Shown: positions 26,777 to 35,490 of the stretch, piece after piece
How positions within the stretch are numbered: position 1 is the first letter of the stretch
Layout: each line of letters begins with the position of its first letter
Translations under genes and position numbers: made by a program
Origin: Marinobacter profundi
GTDB lineage: Bacteria > Pseudomonadota > Gammaproteobacteria > Pseudomonadales > Oleiphilaceae
Assembly (NCBI RefSeq): GCF_002744715.1
Contig: NZ_KZ319378.1
Location: 1 to 64,000 of the forward strand
DNA length: 64,000 nucleotides
Direction: 5' to 3'
The notes under the pieces: model-generated
What the model was told of the DNA's origin: nothing
The model's input: only the letters and a program-made list of their open reading frames with translations
The model's database searches: none

Positions 26777-28132
26777 TCAGTAACTGATATTGACCATAGC
26801 TACGACCTTATAGGTATCCTCCGGGTCATCTCCGTAGAAATCCCCCATAAAACCATAAGAGCCTCGGAGACTAATGTCATACAAGCCGGCAAACTTTTTA
26901 CCAACCTGGGCAGCGACTTCAGTACCAAGGCTTGAACCGTTGGCTTGGACTGCGCTGTCGGGCGCGTCGTCGGCAGCGCGGAAGTATCCGGTGCCATACT
27001 TCAGGTAGTAGTCATTGGACAGTTCCTGATCACCCGAGACCATCAGCCCCATCAGACCGTATCCCTGGTAAGCTGCGTCATAAACTGACTTTGCCCCCTG
27101 GGAACCATTGTTGTAGTAGTAGTCTGTTCCAAATATTTGCAGATTATCGCTGTTCAGCTCCCAGCCTGACTGGTTTGCTGCAAAGCGATCGGCACCGTTG
27201 CTGCTGTCGTCAGCCGGGATATAGATGCCGTGAACCGTGAGAGCACCGCCGTTCCAGTGCTTTTTGGCGTAAAGGTTCAGCATGTACGTGTCACCATCGG
27301 TCGCACTTGAGTCGACCCCGGACGCGTTTTTGTACAGTACCGAGCCACTATAGGCGAGACTCTGAGCCGTATAGTCGGCGTAGACGCCAACATAATTATC
27401 ATCTGTTCGAGCCGCCGTGCCATTCAGAGCAACTTGACTCCTGTTTTTGATCTGGGCACCGGTGAGACCGTAGTGGAACATTTCGCTGGGATGAAGCTCG
27501 GCGTTCAACATGTAGAAGTCTACGTCGTCCGCGGAATCCCTATCGTTTTCTTCCCACTTGAACCAGCCACCTGTCAGCGTGGCCATACCAACATTGCCCG
27601 CAAAGGAGACGCCATTCATGTCGTCGTTGGTAACAAAGCTCTCGTACTTGCCGAAGCCATACCCCTGGATGCCCGCTCGCACCTTCCAGTCGCTGTTCGG
27701 CACCTTCAGTTCAGCGTAGGCATTTTTGGTCTCAACGCCAACGCCGTCGGCGCTGAGTTTGCCGCAATTGTCACCCTGGCAGCTTCCCTTCTCACCCCAG
27801 GGAGAATCGACCTCACCGTACCAAACCAGGCTCACGTTATCGTTGAGGTCGCCGGTGATCTTTGCACGCAGGCGCTGGTCAACAAAAGCAGTACTGTTAT
27901 CGTCGGCCGTATCTAGGCTTTCTGAGGTCGCCTGCAGGCGGTAATAACCGTTCACGCTGAATGGCGAGTCGCTTTTCTTAAGCTTCTCAACCTCCGCTGT
28001 GAGTTGGTTGATTTCGGCCTTCAATTCGCCCACCTCCGGTGACGCGCTACCGACCGGCTCTGCAGCCAATGCCGGAGTTGTTACTAAAGCTATCGCCAGT
28101 GGAGCACCTATTGATTTGAAGATTTTGCTCAC
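26777..28132 (-). CDS. Outer-membrane porin with N-terminal coiled coil
   Basis: This 451-aa protein has a signal peptide (cleavage after TPALA), then a short coiled coil (about 36-55, EINQLTAEVEKLKK) as in trimeric porins, then a beta-barrel from FSVNGYYRLQA to the C-terminal YKVVAMVNISY (terminal Tyr). Abundant Asp/Asn in loops fits a marine porin. An imperfect TTCAG-N6-TTCAG box 94 bp upstream hints at control with the metal genes. Substrate unknown. Confidence 0.8.
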   Translation of the reverse strand: MSKIFKSIGAPLAIALVTTPALAAEPVGSASPEVGELKAEINQLTAEVEKLKKSDSPFSVNGYYRLQATSESLDTADDNSTAFVDQRLRAKITGDLNDNVSLVWYGEVDSPWGEKGSCQGDNCGKLSADGVGVETKNAYAELKVPNSDWKVRAGIQGYGFGKYESFVTNDDMNGVSFAGNVGMATLTGGWFKWEENDRDSADDVDFYMLNAELHPSEMFHYGLTGAQIKNRSQVALNGTAARTDDNYVGVYADYTAQSLAYSGSVLYKNASGVDSSATDGDTYMLNLYAKKHWNGGALTVHGIYIPADDSSNGADRFAANQSGWELNSDNLQIFGTDYYYNNGSQGAKSVYDAAYQGYGLMGLMVSGDQELSNDYYLKYGTGYFRAADDAPDSAVQANGSSLGTEVAAQVGKKFAGLYDISLRGSYGFMGDFYGDDPEDTYKVVAMVNISY

Positions 28133-28487
28133 CTGAAACTCCTTGTTTTATTTTTCGTATCGACAACGGTTTGTTGCCTCAGAATGGATGTGCCAGTTAA
28201 ACGCAGTTCATCTTGACGCACAAACCTGAAACGAACATGAAATTTCAGCTAAAATTCATTTCTCCCACTTTTTATGTAGACGCCCTGCCAATAAGATCTG
28301 ACGACATATCACATAGGCGATTTAGGCCCTTAGTGCTGGGTGCGATGGCTTTAACCGGCCAGATAATTCAATTAGCTTTGTGGAGGCTAGCAACATTCCC
28401 AGGGTTGGGAAGACTTGGCTAGTATTCAATTGGAAATGGCGATTTCAACTTCGGCTGCCTGAAATTAATAGATTAGTTGGATAGATT
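28133..28487. other. 355-bp divergent promoter region
   Basis: It separates the porin (minus) from the 167-aa membrane protein (plus). It holds the box at 28226-28241; I see nothing else. Confidence 0.5.
28226..28241 (-). promoter_or_regulatory. Imperfect TTCAG-N6-TTCAG box
   Basis: The coding strand reads TTCATGTTCGTTTCAG: one mismatch (TTCAT for TTCAG), same 11-bp period and orientation as the other boxes, 94 bp before the porin start. Confidence 0.35.
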
Positions 28488-28991
28488 ATGCATTGTTCAA
28501 GTCGACTATCCCGTAGAGGCTGGTTCCTGTTTTTTTTAATTTGGTCTGTCAGCTTTTTGCTGCATTTTTTTTGGGAAATGATCCAGGTGCCTTTCTTTAC
28601 AGGGATGATGGAGGCATCCCATGGTGCGGTAGTCTGGCTGTGCACGCGGGCGGCAATCGGTGATGCCAATATTGCACTATTTGCCTATGGCATTGCCGCC
28701 GCGGCAACTAAAGATGGCTTTTGGATACAGGGACGGTGGCGCCGCCATGTTTTAGGAGTGTATTTTGCTACCGGTCTGCTTATAACGATAGTCTTTGAAG
28801 CATGGGCCACAGGCGCAGGCCAGCGCTGGAGCTACAATGATTCTATGCCCCTGTTACCCTTTATTGGCACAGGTATTGCGCCTCTAGTGCAGTGGATTAT
28901 CGTTCCAACAGTCTCGCTCTTTGGTCTGCGTTGGCTCTATAGAGGCTGGCTTGATCTCAGACGTCAGGGCGGTGATTACTCTCGGCAATAA
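28488..28991 (+). CDS. Inner-membrane protein of unknown function
   Basis: This 167-aa protein has about four hydrophobic segments (15-36, 62-80 weak, 88-110, 124-150) and charged ends. It has no recognised motif apart from the WEMIQVPFF and GQRWSYND loops. It is one of the few plus-strand genes in this part and converges with nuoN, whose stop lies 17 bp away. No strong ribosome site precedes the ATG. Confidence 0.6.
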   Translation: MHCSSRLSRRGWFLFFLIWSVSFLLHFFWEMIQVPFFTGMMEASHGAVVWLCTRAAIGDANIALFAYGIAAAATKDGFWIQGRWRRHVLGVYFATGLLITIVFEAWATGAGQRWSYNDSMPLLPFIGTGIAPLVQWIIVPTVSLFGLRWLYRGWLDLRRQGGDYSRQ

Positions 28992-29008
28992 ATAATGGGC
29001 TTCGGCCA

Positions 29009-30370
29009 TCATGCAAACGGCCCTACAAACACTTGCGCAAATACACCCAAAAGGAGTGTGACAGTCAGCGCTATTATCAGTACGGCTTTCAACCAGATAT
29101 CAGTTCTAGCCACCACGACATTCCCTTGCCTGTACATCGGCACAACGAGGCGCAGATAAACTGCCAGCGAGAGTACGCTATTGATGATCGCAACCACTGC
29201 CACCCAGGTGTACTGCACGTCGATGGCTGCGGCAAACAAAAGGAACTTGCCGACAAAACCCGCCAATGGGGGAATCCCAACCAGCGACAGCAAAAAGATC
29301 ACCATAGCGATGCCAATAAGCGGTTGAGATCGACCCAATCCGTCAAAATCGCTCAGAGTCCGTCCGGCATTGGCGGCAACTGCGAAAGCGCCCAGGTTCA
29401 TGGCCGCGTATGCGGCGGCGAACAGAATGATGGATGGTAGCGCAAGTTCACTGGCGCCGACTGCCAAGATGCCCAGAAGGAAATAGCCGGATTGGGCAAT
29501 CGACGAATAGGCAAGTAGCCGAATCACGTTAGTCTGGACCAGCGCGGCCAGGTAGCCATAGGTCATACTCAGAACCGCCAGTATGGCGATAACAACCGCC
29601 CAACTGCTGTCAGGCGCCAGGTCGCTGACCACCTGCGTTAACGCAAACAGCGCACCCACTTTTGGGACGACGGACAAATAGGCGGCAATAGACAGCGGGC
29701 CACCCTCATAGGCATCCGGTGCCCAGAAATGGAATGGAACCAGCGAGGCCTTGTAACCCAGACCAACAACCACCGCCACGAACCCAAGAAGAACCGCCGT
29801 TGGCATGGTATCTATACCAGGAAGATCCGCAAGTAACGTGGATCCCGCAGCGCCGAACCAGTAGCTCAGGCCGAAAATCATGATTGCACCTGTGACCGAG
29901 GCGAACACGAAAAACTTCATGGCGGCCTCAGTGGCAGGGTCGGTATCCGGGTAGGCAACCAAGGCAAAGGTGGCCAGGCCCGTTAATAATGTGCCCAGTA
30001 TAAGGAACATCGTATCACCCGCACCTGCCAGAACGAGCGCGCCAATGGTGGCAAAGCACAGCAGACTGTAAACCGTGCCCTCTCGCACGGTGCCTCTCAC
30101 ATCCACTCTCGCCAAAAATATGGCGAGGATGGTGGCCGGCAGCAGAATGAGTTTGGCCCACACACTGAGTTCGTCAACCCGGAAACTGCCACCAAACACC
30201 GTTGTGTCTTCACCGATCAGACCGACGGTCAGAGCCGTGGCGACGATCAGACCGCTAACGGCGACCAGCAGCGCAATGTGTGGCCTACGCAGCATTTCCG
30301 CAATCAACGCACCGACAGCCGTCAACAGTACGGCAATTTCAGGAATCAACAGTGCAAGATCACGAGCCAT
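29009..30370 (-). CDS. nuoN: Complex-I-like antiporter subunit NuoN homologue
   Basis: This ~453-aa membrane protein of the proton-conducting transporter family is homologous to NuoN. The start MARDLALLIPE at 30370 overlaps the nuoM stop (TGATG); a longer frame is unlikely. The pump lysine region YKASLVPFHFWAPDAYEGG is preserved, as is the helix with a Lys in SVVPKVGALFAL, so proton translocation looks possible. It is the last gene of a nine-gene operon that lacks nuoC, E, F, G and I. See the D-like gene at 35487-37088 for the unusual partner. Confidence 0.9.
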   Translation of the reverse strand: MARDLALLIPEIAVLLTAVGALIAEMLRRPHIALLVAVSGLIVATALTVGLIGEDTTVFGGSFRVDELSVWAKLILLPATILAIFLARVDVRGTVREGTVYSLLCFATIGALVLAGAGDTMFLILGTLLTGLATFALVAYPDTDPATEAAMKFFVFASVTGAIMIFGLSYWFGAAGSTLLADLPGIDTMPTAVLLGFVAVVVGLGYKASLVPFHFWAPDAYEGGPLSIAAYLSVVPKVGALFALTQVVSDLAPDSSWAVVIAILAVLSMTYGYLAALVQTNVIRLLAYSSIAQSGYFLLGILAVGASELALPSIILFAAAYAAMNLGAFAVAANAGRTLSDFDGLGRSQPLIGIAMVIFLLSLVGIPPLAGFVGKFLLFAAAIDVQYTWVAVVAIINSVLSLAVYLRLVVPMYRQGNVVVARTDIWLKAVLIIALTVTLLLGVFAQVFVGPFA

Positions 30371-31839
30371 CACAGTGCCAGCGCCGATGTAGTGCGGTGG
30401 ATGATGCCCAGCACCCAAGAGGGTGCCACGCCAGTGCCAACAGTGAGCACCAGCAATGGCCCCACAGCAAGCCACTCTCGCGCACTCAAATCAGGCATGG
30501 CCTGCCAGCGCTGCCGGGGCTCGCCCAGAAAGGTTTCCCGCAGTGCTTTGAGAAACGTACCGGCAATAATGGCAATACCCAGAATTACAACAACCGCAGC
30601 AGGCGAAGCGCTTAAAGTGGCAAGAAATATCTGAAACTCGGCCGGAAAGTGAGCCAGCCCGGGCAAGCCCAGAGATGCAAAGGCCACCAACACAAAGGTC
30701 CAGCCGAGCATCGGGACCGTCTTGAGCAACCCACCCAATTCGCCCATTTCGCGGGTGTGGGCGCGATCCTGGATCATACCCACCAGCAAGAACAAGGCAC
30801 CGGTAACCAGTCCGTGGCTGAACATCTGCAATACCGCACCATCCAAAGCAACAGTTCGCACCGAGGGATCCAGAGTTATTGCCGCCACGGCCACACCGAC
30901 AATGACATACCCCATGTGGTTAACCGACGTATAGGCGACCAAGCGTTTCAGATCACTCTGGGCCAAAGCGGCAAAAGCCCCGTAGAGCGCGCTGACAACA
31001 CCGAGAACCAGAACAACAACACCCGCTTCACGGAACGCATCGGGGGTCATTTGCAGGGCAAATCGGACCAGCCCGTAAGTGCCAAATTTCAGCATGACGC
31101 CGGCTAGAATGACGCTACCGACGGTCGGCGCCTGCACGTGGGCGGCGGGCAACCAGGTATGCAGCGGCACCGCGGGGATCTTCACCGCAAAGGTGATCAG
31201 CATAGCTACCAAAGCCCACATGGCCGCCGCGCCCTCCAAGGGGGGATTCTCAATCCAGGCTCGCATGTCGAAGGTCGGTTCGGGACTGCCCAGATAAAGC
31301 CCGAGGATAGCAAGCAGAAGCGGCAGACTTCCCAGCAAGGTGTATATAAAAAACATCAACGCTGCCCGTTGCCTGTCTTCGTGGCCCCACCCGGCGATCA
31401 TGAAATACATGGAGACAAGGGAAACCTCGAAGAAGACGTAAAACAGGATACCGTCGAGGGCTGTAAAGGTACCAATAGACGCAGTTTCCAGTAGAAGTAC
31501 CAGGGCCATATAGGTGCGCGGACGTTCACGAAGCGACGATGTATAGATCACAGCAACCAGGAAAAGAACGGCGCTCAACAACACCAAAGGCAGACTGATC
31601 CCATCAACTCCCACCCGGTAGGCGGCGCCGATGGCCGGTATCCATTGCAGCGCTTCGACCTGGGAAAAGCCTGCACCGCTCGCACCCTGCAACCACATGG
31701 AAAGGGCACCGATCAGTGTAAGGGCGGTGGTAATAATCGCTATGCCGTGTACCGTACGCGTTGCGGGCTTCGGAAGACACAGAATCAGCACCGCGCCGAC
31801 CAACGGCAAAAACACGGTGAGCGAGACAAGTGGTAGCAT
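30370..31839 (-). CDS. nuoM: Complex-I-like antiporter subunit NuoM homologue
   Basis: This 489-aa, 14-helix protein is homologous to NuoM. The conserved Glu is in FFEVSLVSMYFMIAGWGHEDR and the pump lysine in VKIPAVPLHTWLPAAHVQAP. The half-channel segment GVMLKFGTYGLVRF is also intact. It follows nuoL by 15 bp and overlaps nuoN. Length is normal for the family (about 490-510), so the membrane arm looks intact although the redox arm is not. Confidence 0.92.
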   Translation of the reverse strand: MLPLVSLTVFLPLVGAVLILCLPKPATRTVHGIAIITTALTLIGALSMWLQGASGAGFSQVEALQWIPAIGAAYRVGVDGISLPLVLLSAVLFLVAVIYTSSLRERPRTYMALVLLLETASIGTFTALDGILFYVFFEVSLVSMYFMIAGWGHEDRQRAALMFFIYTLLGSLPLLLAILGLYLGSPEPTFDMRAWIENPPLEGAAAMWALVAMLITFAVKIPAVPLHTWLPAAHVQAPTVGSVILAGVMLKFGTYGLVRFALQMTPDAFREAGVVVLVLGVVSALYGAFAALAQSDLKRLVAYTSVNHMGYVIVGVAVAAITLDPSVRTVALDGAVLQMFSHGLVTGALFLLVGMIQDRAHTREMGELGGLLKTVPMLGWTFVLVAFASLGLPGLAHFPAEFQIFLATLSASPAAVVVILGIAIIAGTFLKALRETFLGEPRQRWQAMPDLSAREWLAVGPLLVLTVGTGVAPSWVLGIIHRTTSALAL

Positions 31840-31854
31840 GAATACGGGTTTCCT

Positions 31855-33753
31855 CTAAAAGCTCGTCGATGATGCAAAAAGCAGAACAGCCAATGTGACG
31901 GCGATTGCGACCGCACTGATCGCCAGGCTTTGGTGGATGAGGCCGCTTTGGAGGTTTCGGGCTCGTGCACCCAGTGCACGCACAGCCGCCACCAGGGCGA
32001 AAATCAGGCCGTTGATACGGCGTTCATCTCCAAACCGCACATAGGTCGCGACCCTCAGGCTCACCCTGCCCACGCAAAGCACAATCTTGAACAAGCCCCG
32101 CTCCGCTCGCTCGCTCGCAGAGGCAAGGAAGAGACCGGCGCGCCCAAGAGAAAGCACAGCTTCATACAGACGCCCTTCCAAACGCTCACATCCTCGGGCC
32201 ACAGCCATTGCGGGCCTACCGACCCAGACCGTAAGCCCACCGCCAACGGAAAGTCCGCGTCGCGCCCACGGATAAACCGGCCCTAGCAGGCGGGGAGCCG
32301 GCACGAGCCAGCCCAGGCCGAGGCCGCACGCGGCAGCAAGAAGCCCAAGGAGCACGGCCAATGTGCCTGCGGTGACGGCGGGCAGATCAAGAACGGCCTC
32401 GATGGGGCCGAAGGCCAGGCCGAGAATCGTGGCAGGGACCGCCAACCCCCAAACGCCCAAAGTCATCCAGGCACTACCGGCAACCGGGCGGGTTTCTCCG
32501 GAGCCTCGCCATAGCAGGCACAAGGCCCGGGCCATATAGCCGCCGGTCAGCAGGGCACCGGCCAGCGCCAGGGGGCCGAGCCAGGCGGTGCCCTGCGCAG
32601 ACAGGGCGGCGGCGATTACCGCGTCCTTGGAAAAGAACCCACTCAGTGGCGGGATACCGGCCAGTGCCAGCGCTGCCAGCACAAAGCCGGCAAAAGTCCA
32701 GGGTCTGTCACGACCAACACCCTCCAACTGATCGAACCCGGTACCCCCGCGGGCATGCTGGAAGTCTCCGGCGGCAAGAAACAGGGTGCTCTTGATGGCG
32801 GCGTGGGCGAGCAAATGCAGGAGGGCCGCCAGCGGAACGCCGGCTCCAACCGCAACCAGCATCAAGCCATATTGACTGGCAGTGGAAGCGGCAAGCAGGC
32901 GTTTGAGATCACGCTCGGCAAGTGCAATAACTCCGGCCGCCACCGTGGTAACGCCGCCGACAAGTCCGACGACGAGCAACACCTCCGGTGTCAGCAGCGG
33001 GGCCGAACGGATCAGCAGGATGGCACCCGCCGCCACCAGGGTGGCCGAGTGCAGCAGCGCCGAAACCGGTGTCGGCCCCGCCATCGCGCGCATAAGCCAG
33101 TCCTGCAAGGGGACTTGGGCCGACTTACCCATGGCGGCCAGCAGCAACAAAAGCCCCGCGGCAGTCGAGGCACTGCCGCCGGCCTCCAGGGAGGCGGCAA
33201 TCTCGCTGGTACCGGCCGACCCAATCAGCATAAATACCGCCACGTACAAACCCAGATCGGCGCTACGAGTGTAGAGGAAGGCGCGACCGGCGGCATCCGC
33301 GGCCTCGGGCCGCTGGAACCAAAAGCCAATCAGCAGGTAACTGCACAAACCGATCAACTCCCAGACCGCCAGCAACAGAACCCAGTCGCCGGCCAGCACC
33401 AGCGACTGCATAGCGGCCAGGAACAGGGACATTACTGCGTAGAAGCGGCACAGGCCGGACTCCCGCTTCATATATCCGACTGCATAAATCAGCACGAACG
33501 TGCCCACGGTGGCCACCGCCACCGCCAGCAGTGCTGTCATAGGTCCGGCGACCAATCGAAGTGGCATTTCCGGCAGACCGGGCAGAAGCAGGGTTTCGGT
33601 CTGCCCGCCGGCGACCCGGGCCAGTAGCCAGAGGCTGCCGCCCAGACTTAACGTCGCCCCGCCGAGGGCCATCGTCGCGAGGCCCCGGCGCAGAACCAGC
33701 AACGCCAGGGCGGCGATCAGTGGTGGCAATATCGGTAGAAGCACTGCACTCAT
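31855..33753 (-). CDS. nuoL: Complex-I-like antiporter subunit NuoL homologue
   Basis: This 632-aa NuoL homologue has the Glu helix in LAVWELIGLCSYLLIGFW, MAGPTPVSALLHSATLVAAG, the Lys in HAAIKSTLFLAAGD, and a C-terminal extension that should form the lateral helix HL, with ~100 extra residues after the 14-helix core. Pump residues look preserved. It overlaps nuoK by 4 bp. It is the distal pump of the complex, in a polypeptide close to normal length (E. coli 613). Confidence 0.92.
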   Translation of the reverse strand: MSAVLLPILPPLIAALALLVLRRGLATMALGGATLSLGGSLWLLARVAGGQTETLLLPGLPEMPLRLVAGPMTALLAVAVATVGTFVLIYAVGYMKRESGLCRFYAVMSLFLAAMQSLVLAGDWVLLLAVWELIGLCSYLLIGFWFQRPEAADAAGRAFLYTRSADLGLYVAVFMLIGSAGTSEIAASLEAGGSASTAAGLLLLLAAMGKSAQVPLQDWLMRAMAGPTPVSALLHSATLVAAGAILLIRSAPLLTPEVLLVVGLVGGVTTVAAGVIALAERDLKRLLAASTASQYGLMLVAVGAGVPLAALLHLLAHAAIKSTLFLAAGDFQHARGGTGFDQLEGVGRDRPWTFAGFVLAALALAGIPPLSGFFSKDAVIAAALSAQGTAWLGPLALAGALLTGGYMARALCLLWRGSGETRPVAGSAWMTLGVWGLAVPATILGLAFGPIEAVLDLPAVTAGTLAVLLGLLAAACGLGLGWLVPAPRLLGPVYPWARRGLSVGGGLTVWVGRPAMAVARGCERLEGRLYEAVLSLGRAGLFLASASERAERGLFKIVLCVGRVSLRVATYVRFGDERRINGLIFALVAAVRALGARARNLQSGLIHQSLAISAVAIAVTLAVLLFASSTSF

Positions 33754-34061
33754 CCTTTCAGGTCCCCGGCTTCTTCCATTTCAACCGAGCCCTTGGCCCG
33801 GAAACGCGCAATCGCGACACCGAAGCCAACCGCCATTTCGACCGCCATGACGGTCATCACCACCAGCACGAACATCTGGCCGGAGTAGCTTTCGGGGTGC
33901 AGAAAACGCCAGAAGGCGACCAAGTTCACCAACGCGCCTGCAAGAATCAGCTCCACCCCCATCATGATCATAACCAGATTGGTCTGGGACAACGCGCCAT
34001 AAACACCAATACCGCACAGGATTGCACCGGTTACAAGCGCCACGATCAGGACGAGAGTCAT
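33750..34061 (-). CDS. nuoK: Complex-I-like subunit NuoK homologue
   Basis: This 103-aa protein has three helices, homologous to NuoK/MrpC. It carries the Glu-containing helix 2 (VMIMMGVELILAGALVNLVAF), the buried-Glu pattern of the family. It overlaps both nuoJ and nuoL by 4 bp. Normal length. Confidence 0.9.
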   Translation of the reverse strand: MTLVLIVALVTGAILCGIGVYGALSQTNLVMIMMGVELILAGALVNLVAFWRFLHPESYSGQMFVLVVMTVMAVEMAVGFGVAIARFRAKGSVEMEEAGDLKG

Positions 34062-34594
34062 TCCGTATCCTCCTTGTCAGCACTATTGGCCGTCGTTTGC
34101 ACCGGTATCGCCACCGCCGTGGCCGCAATCATCGCGGTCAGAATAGTGATACCGGCGGTTTCGAAGATCAGCATGGAGCGACCCAGCAATTCCATGCCCA
34201 GCGCCCGTGTCTGCATCGCCGCATCCGGCGCCTCGGCCGTTACAGGTCCCCAATCGGCCCAAAACGCGACCACTATCGCAACACCGGCAGCGACCACGCC
34301 AGCGCCAATTGAAAAGCGCTTCTGGTGGGTCATATCCATGCCCCCCATCCCGCCCGGGTCCATCATGAACATCACCATGAAAATGGCCATGATGCTCATC
34401 TCCGTCGCCATCATCATGATCTGCAGCACTCCCAGGAATTCGGTCTGCATCGCCAGGAACATGCAGCCGACGGCCGTCTGTGAAAACAGCAGAGCCAGCG
34501 CGGAACGAACCATGGACGAGGTGCGAAACACCACCACGCCGAAGCCGATGGCAGCCAGCCCGAAAACAGCAACGAAAAAAGCCTGAGCGTACAT
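34058..34594 (-). CDS. nuoJ: Complex-I-like subunit NuoJ homologue with Met-rich loop
   Basis: This 178-aa protein has five helices, homologous to NuoJ. The start MYAQAFF at 34594 overlaps the nuoH stop (TAATG), while a longer open frame upstream is a shadow of nuoH. Residues 47-88 are very rich in Met (LQIMMMATEMSIMAIF, then MFMMDPGGMGGMDMTHQ). Ordinary NuoJ has Met/Val here but not the GGMGGMDMTH loop, which looks like a Cu(I)-binding Met motif. This fits the metal-binding features of the D-like subunit. Confidence 0.85.
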   Translation of the reverse strand: MYAQAFFVAVFGLAAIGFGVVVFRTSSMVRSALALLFSQTAVGCMFLAMQTEFLGVLQIMMMATEMSIMAIFMVMFMMDPGGMGGMDMTHQKRFSIGAGVVAAGVAIVVAFWADWGPVTAEAPDAAMQTRALGMELLGRSMLIFETAGITILTAMIAATAVAIPVQTTANSADKEDTE

Positions 34595-35490
34595 TAGGGA
34601 ACCACCAGAACCAGTAAACCGACAACAATGATATTGAGCAGGGCCAGGGGTATCCCCAGGATCCAGCACCACCTCATCAGATCCGCCTCGCGAATGCGCG
34701 GCAGATACCGACCCGCCAGGAGCATCGACACGGCCACGGCCAGGGTCTTGATCAGGCTCCAGGCCCAGGGCGGCAGCAGCGGCCCGTGCCAACCGCCGAG
34801 GTAGAACACCGTGGTCGCGGAAGCCAGCGTGATCACCAGCGTCAGCCTGGCCAGGCGCAACACCGCCAGGCGCACGCCGGTGTATTCCGCGTCCACACCC
34901 CCGCCCAGTTCCCCGGGTGCGGTTGGCAGATCAAAAGGCGCACGAAACGCCAGCGCCATGGCGGCAATGAAAAACAGCACGAAACCAAGCGGCTGATAGA
35001 CAATGTTCCACAAGCCGTCTTGGGAGACAACGATCACCGTGGTCACCAGGGATTCGGCGCGCATCGCCACCGCAGTGATGGGCATGACAATAAGCATGGC
35101 GTAGGCGATGAGCTGGCCAAGGAATCGCCAGCCGCCGATCATGGCGTAGGCGCCATTCGGGCCCCAGCCGGCCATGATCAGCGCCACCAGCACATAGGCA
35201 AGCGCCGCGTTGATGAACAGCGCACCGGTAGCCAGATCCGCGATCACCAAGGTCGGCGCCAGCGGCAGAACCGCCGCGCCAAGCACCGCGACGATCAGCA
35301 GTAGCACCGGCGCCGTCTCGAAAAAGATCCGGTCCGGCGTACGCGGCACAATGGATTCACGACCGAGGTATGCCAAGCCGCTGAGCAGAGTCGCGGTCAG
35401 ACGCAGGCGGCCGGTTGTCGTCCAGCCTTCGATCACGGCGAGCAGCCAGACACTACCAAGCAACGCAACCAACACGACGGCTAAGTTCAC
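34594..35490 (-). CDS. nuoH: Complex-I-like subunit NuoH homologue
   Basis: This 298-aa protein has eight predicted helices, homologous to NuoH. Motifs include the cytoplasmic loop RAPFDLPTAPGELGGGVDAEYTG, which is the E-rich quinone-site loop of family members. In helix 4-5 the usual SYE is AYA (GQLIAYAM), so one conserved Glu of the quinone/proton path is missing. It is shorter than E. coli NuoH (325). It overlaps the D-like gene by 4 bp. The changes fit a complex that no longer reduces quinone in the normal way (inference). Confidence 0.88.
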   Translation of the reverse strand: MNLAVVLVALLGSVWLLAVIEGWTTTGRLRLTATLLSGLAYLGRESIVPRTPDRIFFETAPVLLLIVAVLGAAVLPLAPTLVIADLATGALFINAALAYVLVALIMAGWGPNGAYAMIGGWRFLGQLIAYAMLIVMPITAVAMRAESLVTTVIVVSQDGLWNIVYQPLGFVLFFIAAMALAFRAPFDLPTAPGELGGGVDAEYTGVRLAVLRLARLTLVITLASATTVFYLGGWHGPLLPPWAWSLIKTLAVAVSMLLAGRYLPRIREADLMRWCWILGIPLALLNIIVVGLLVLVVP

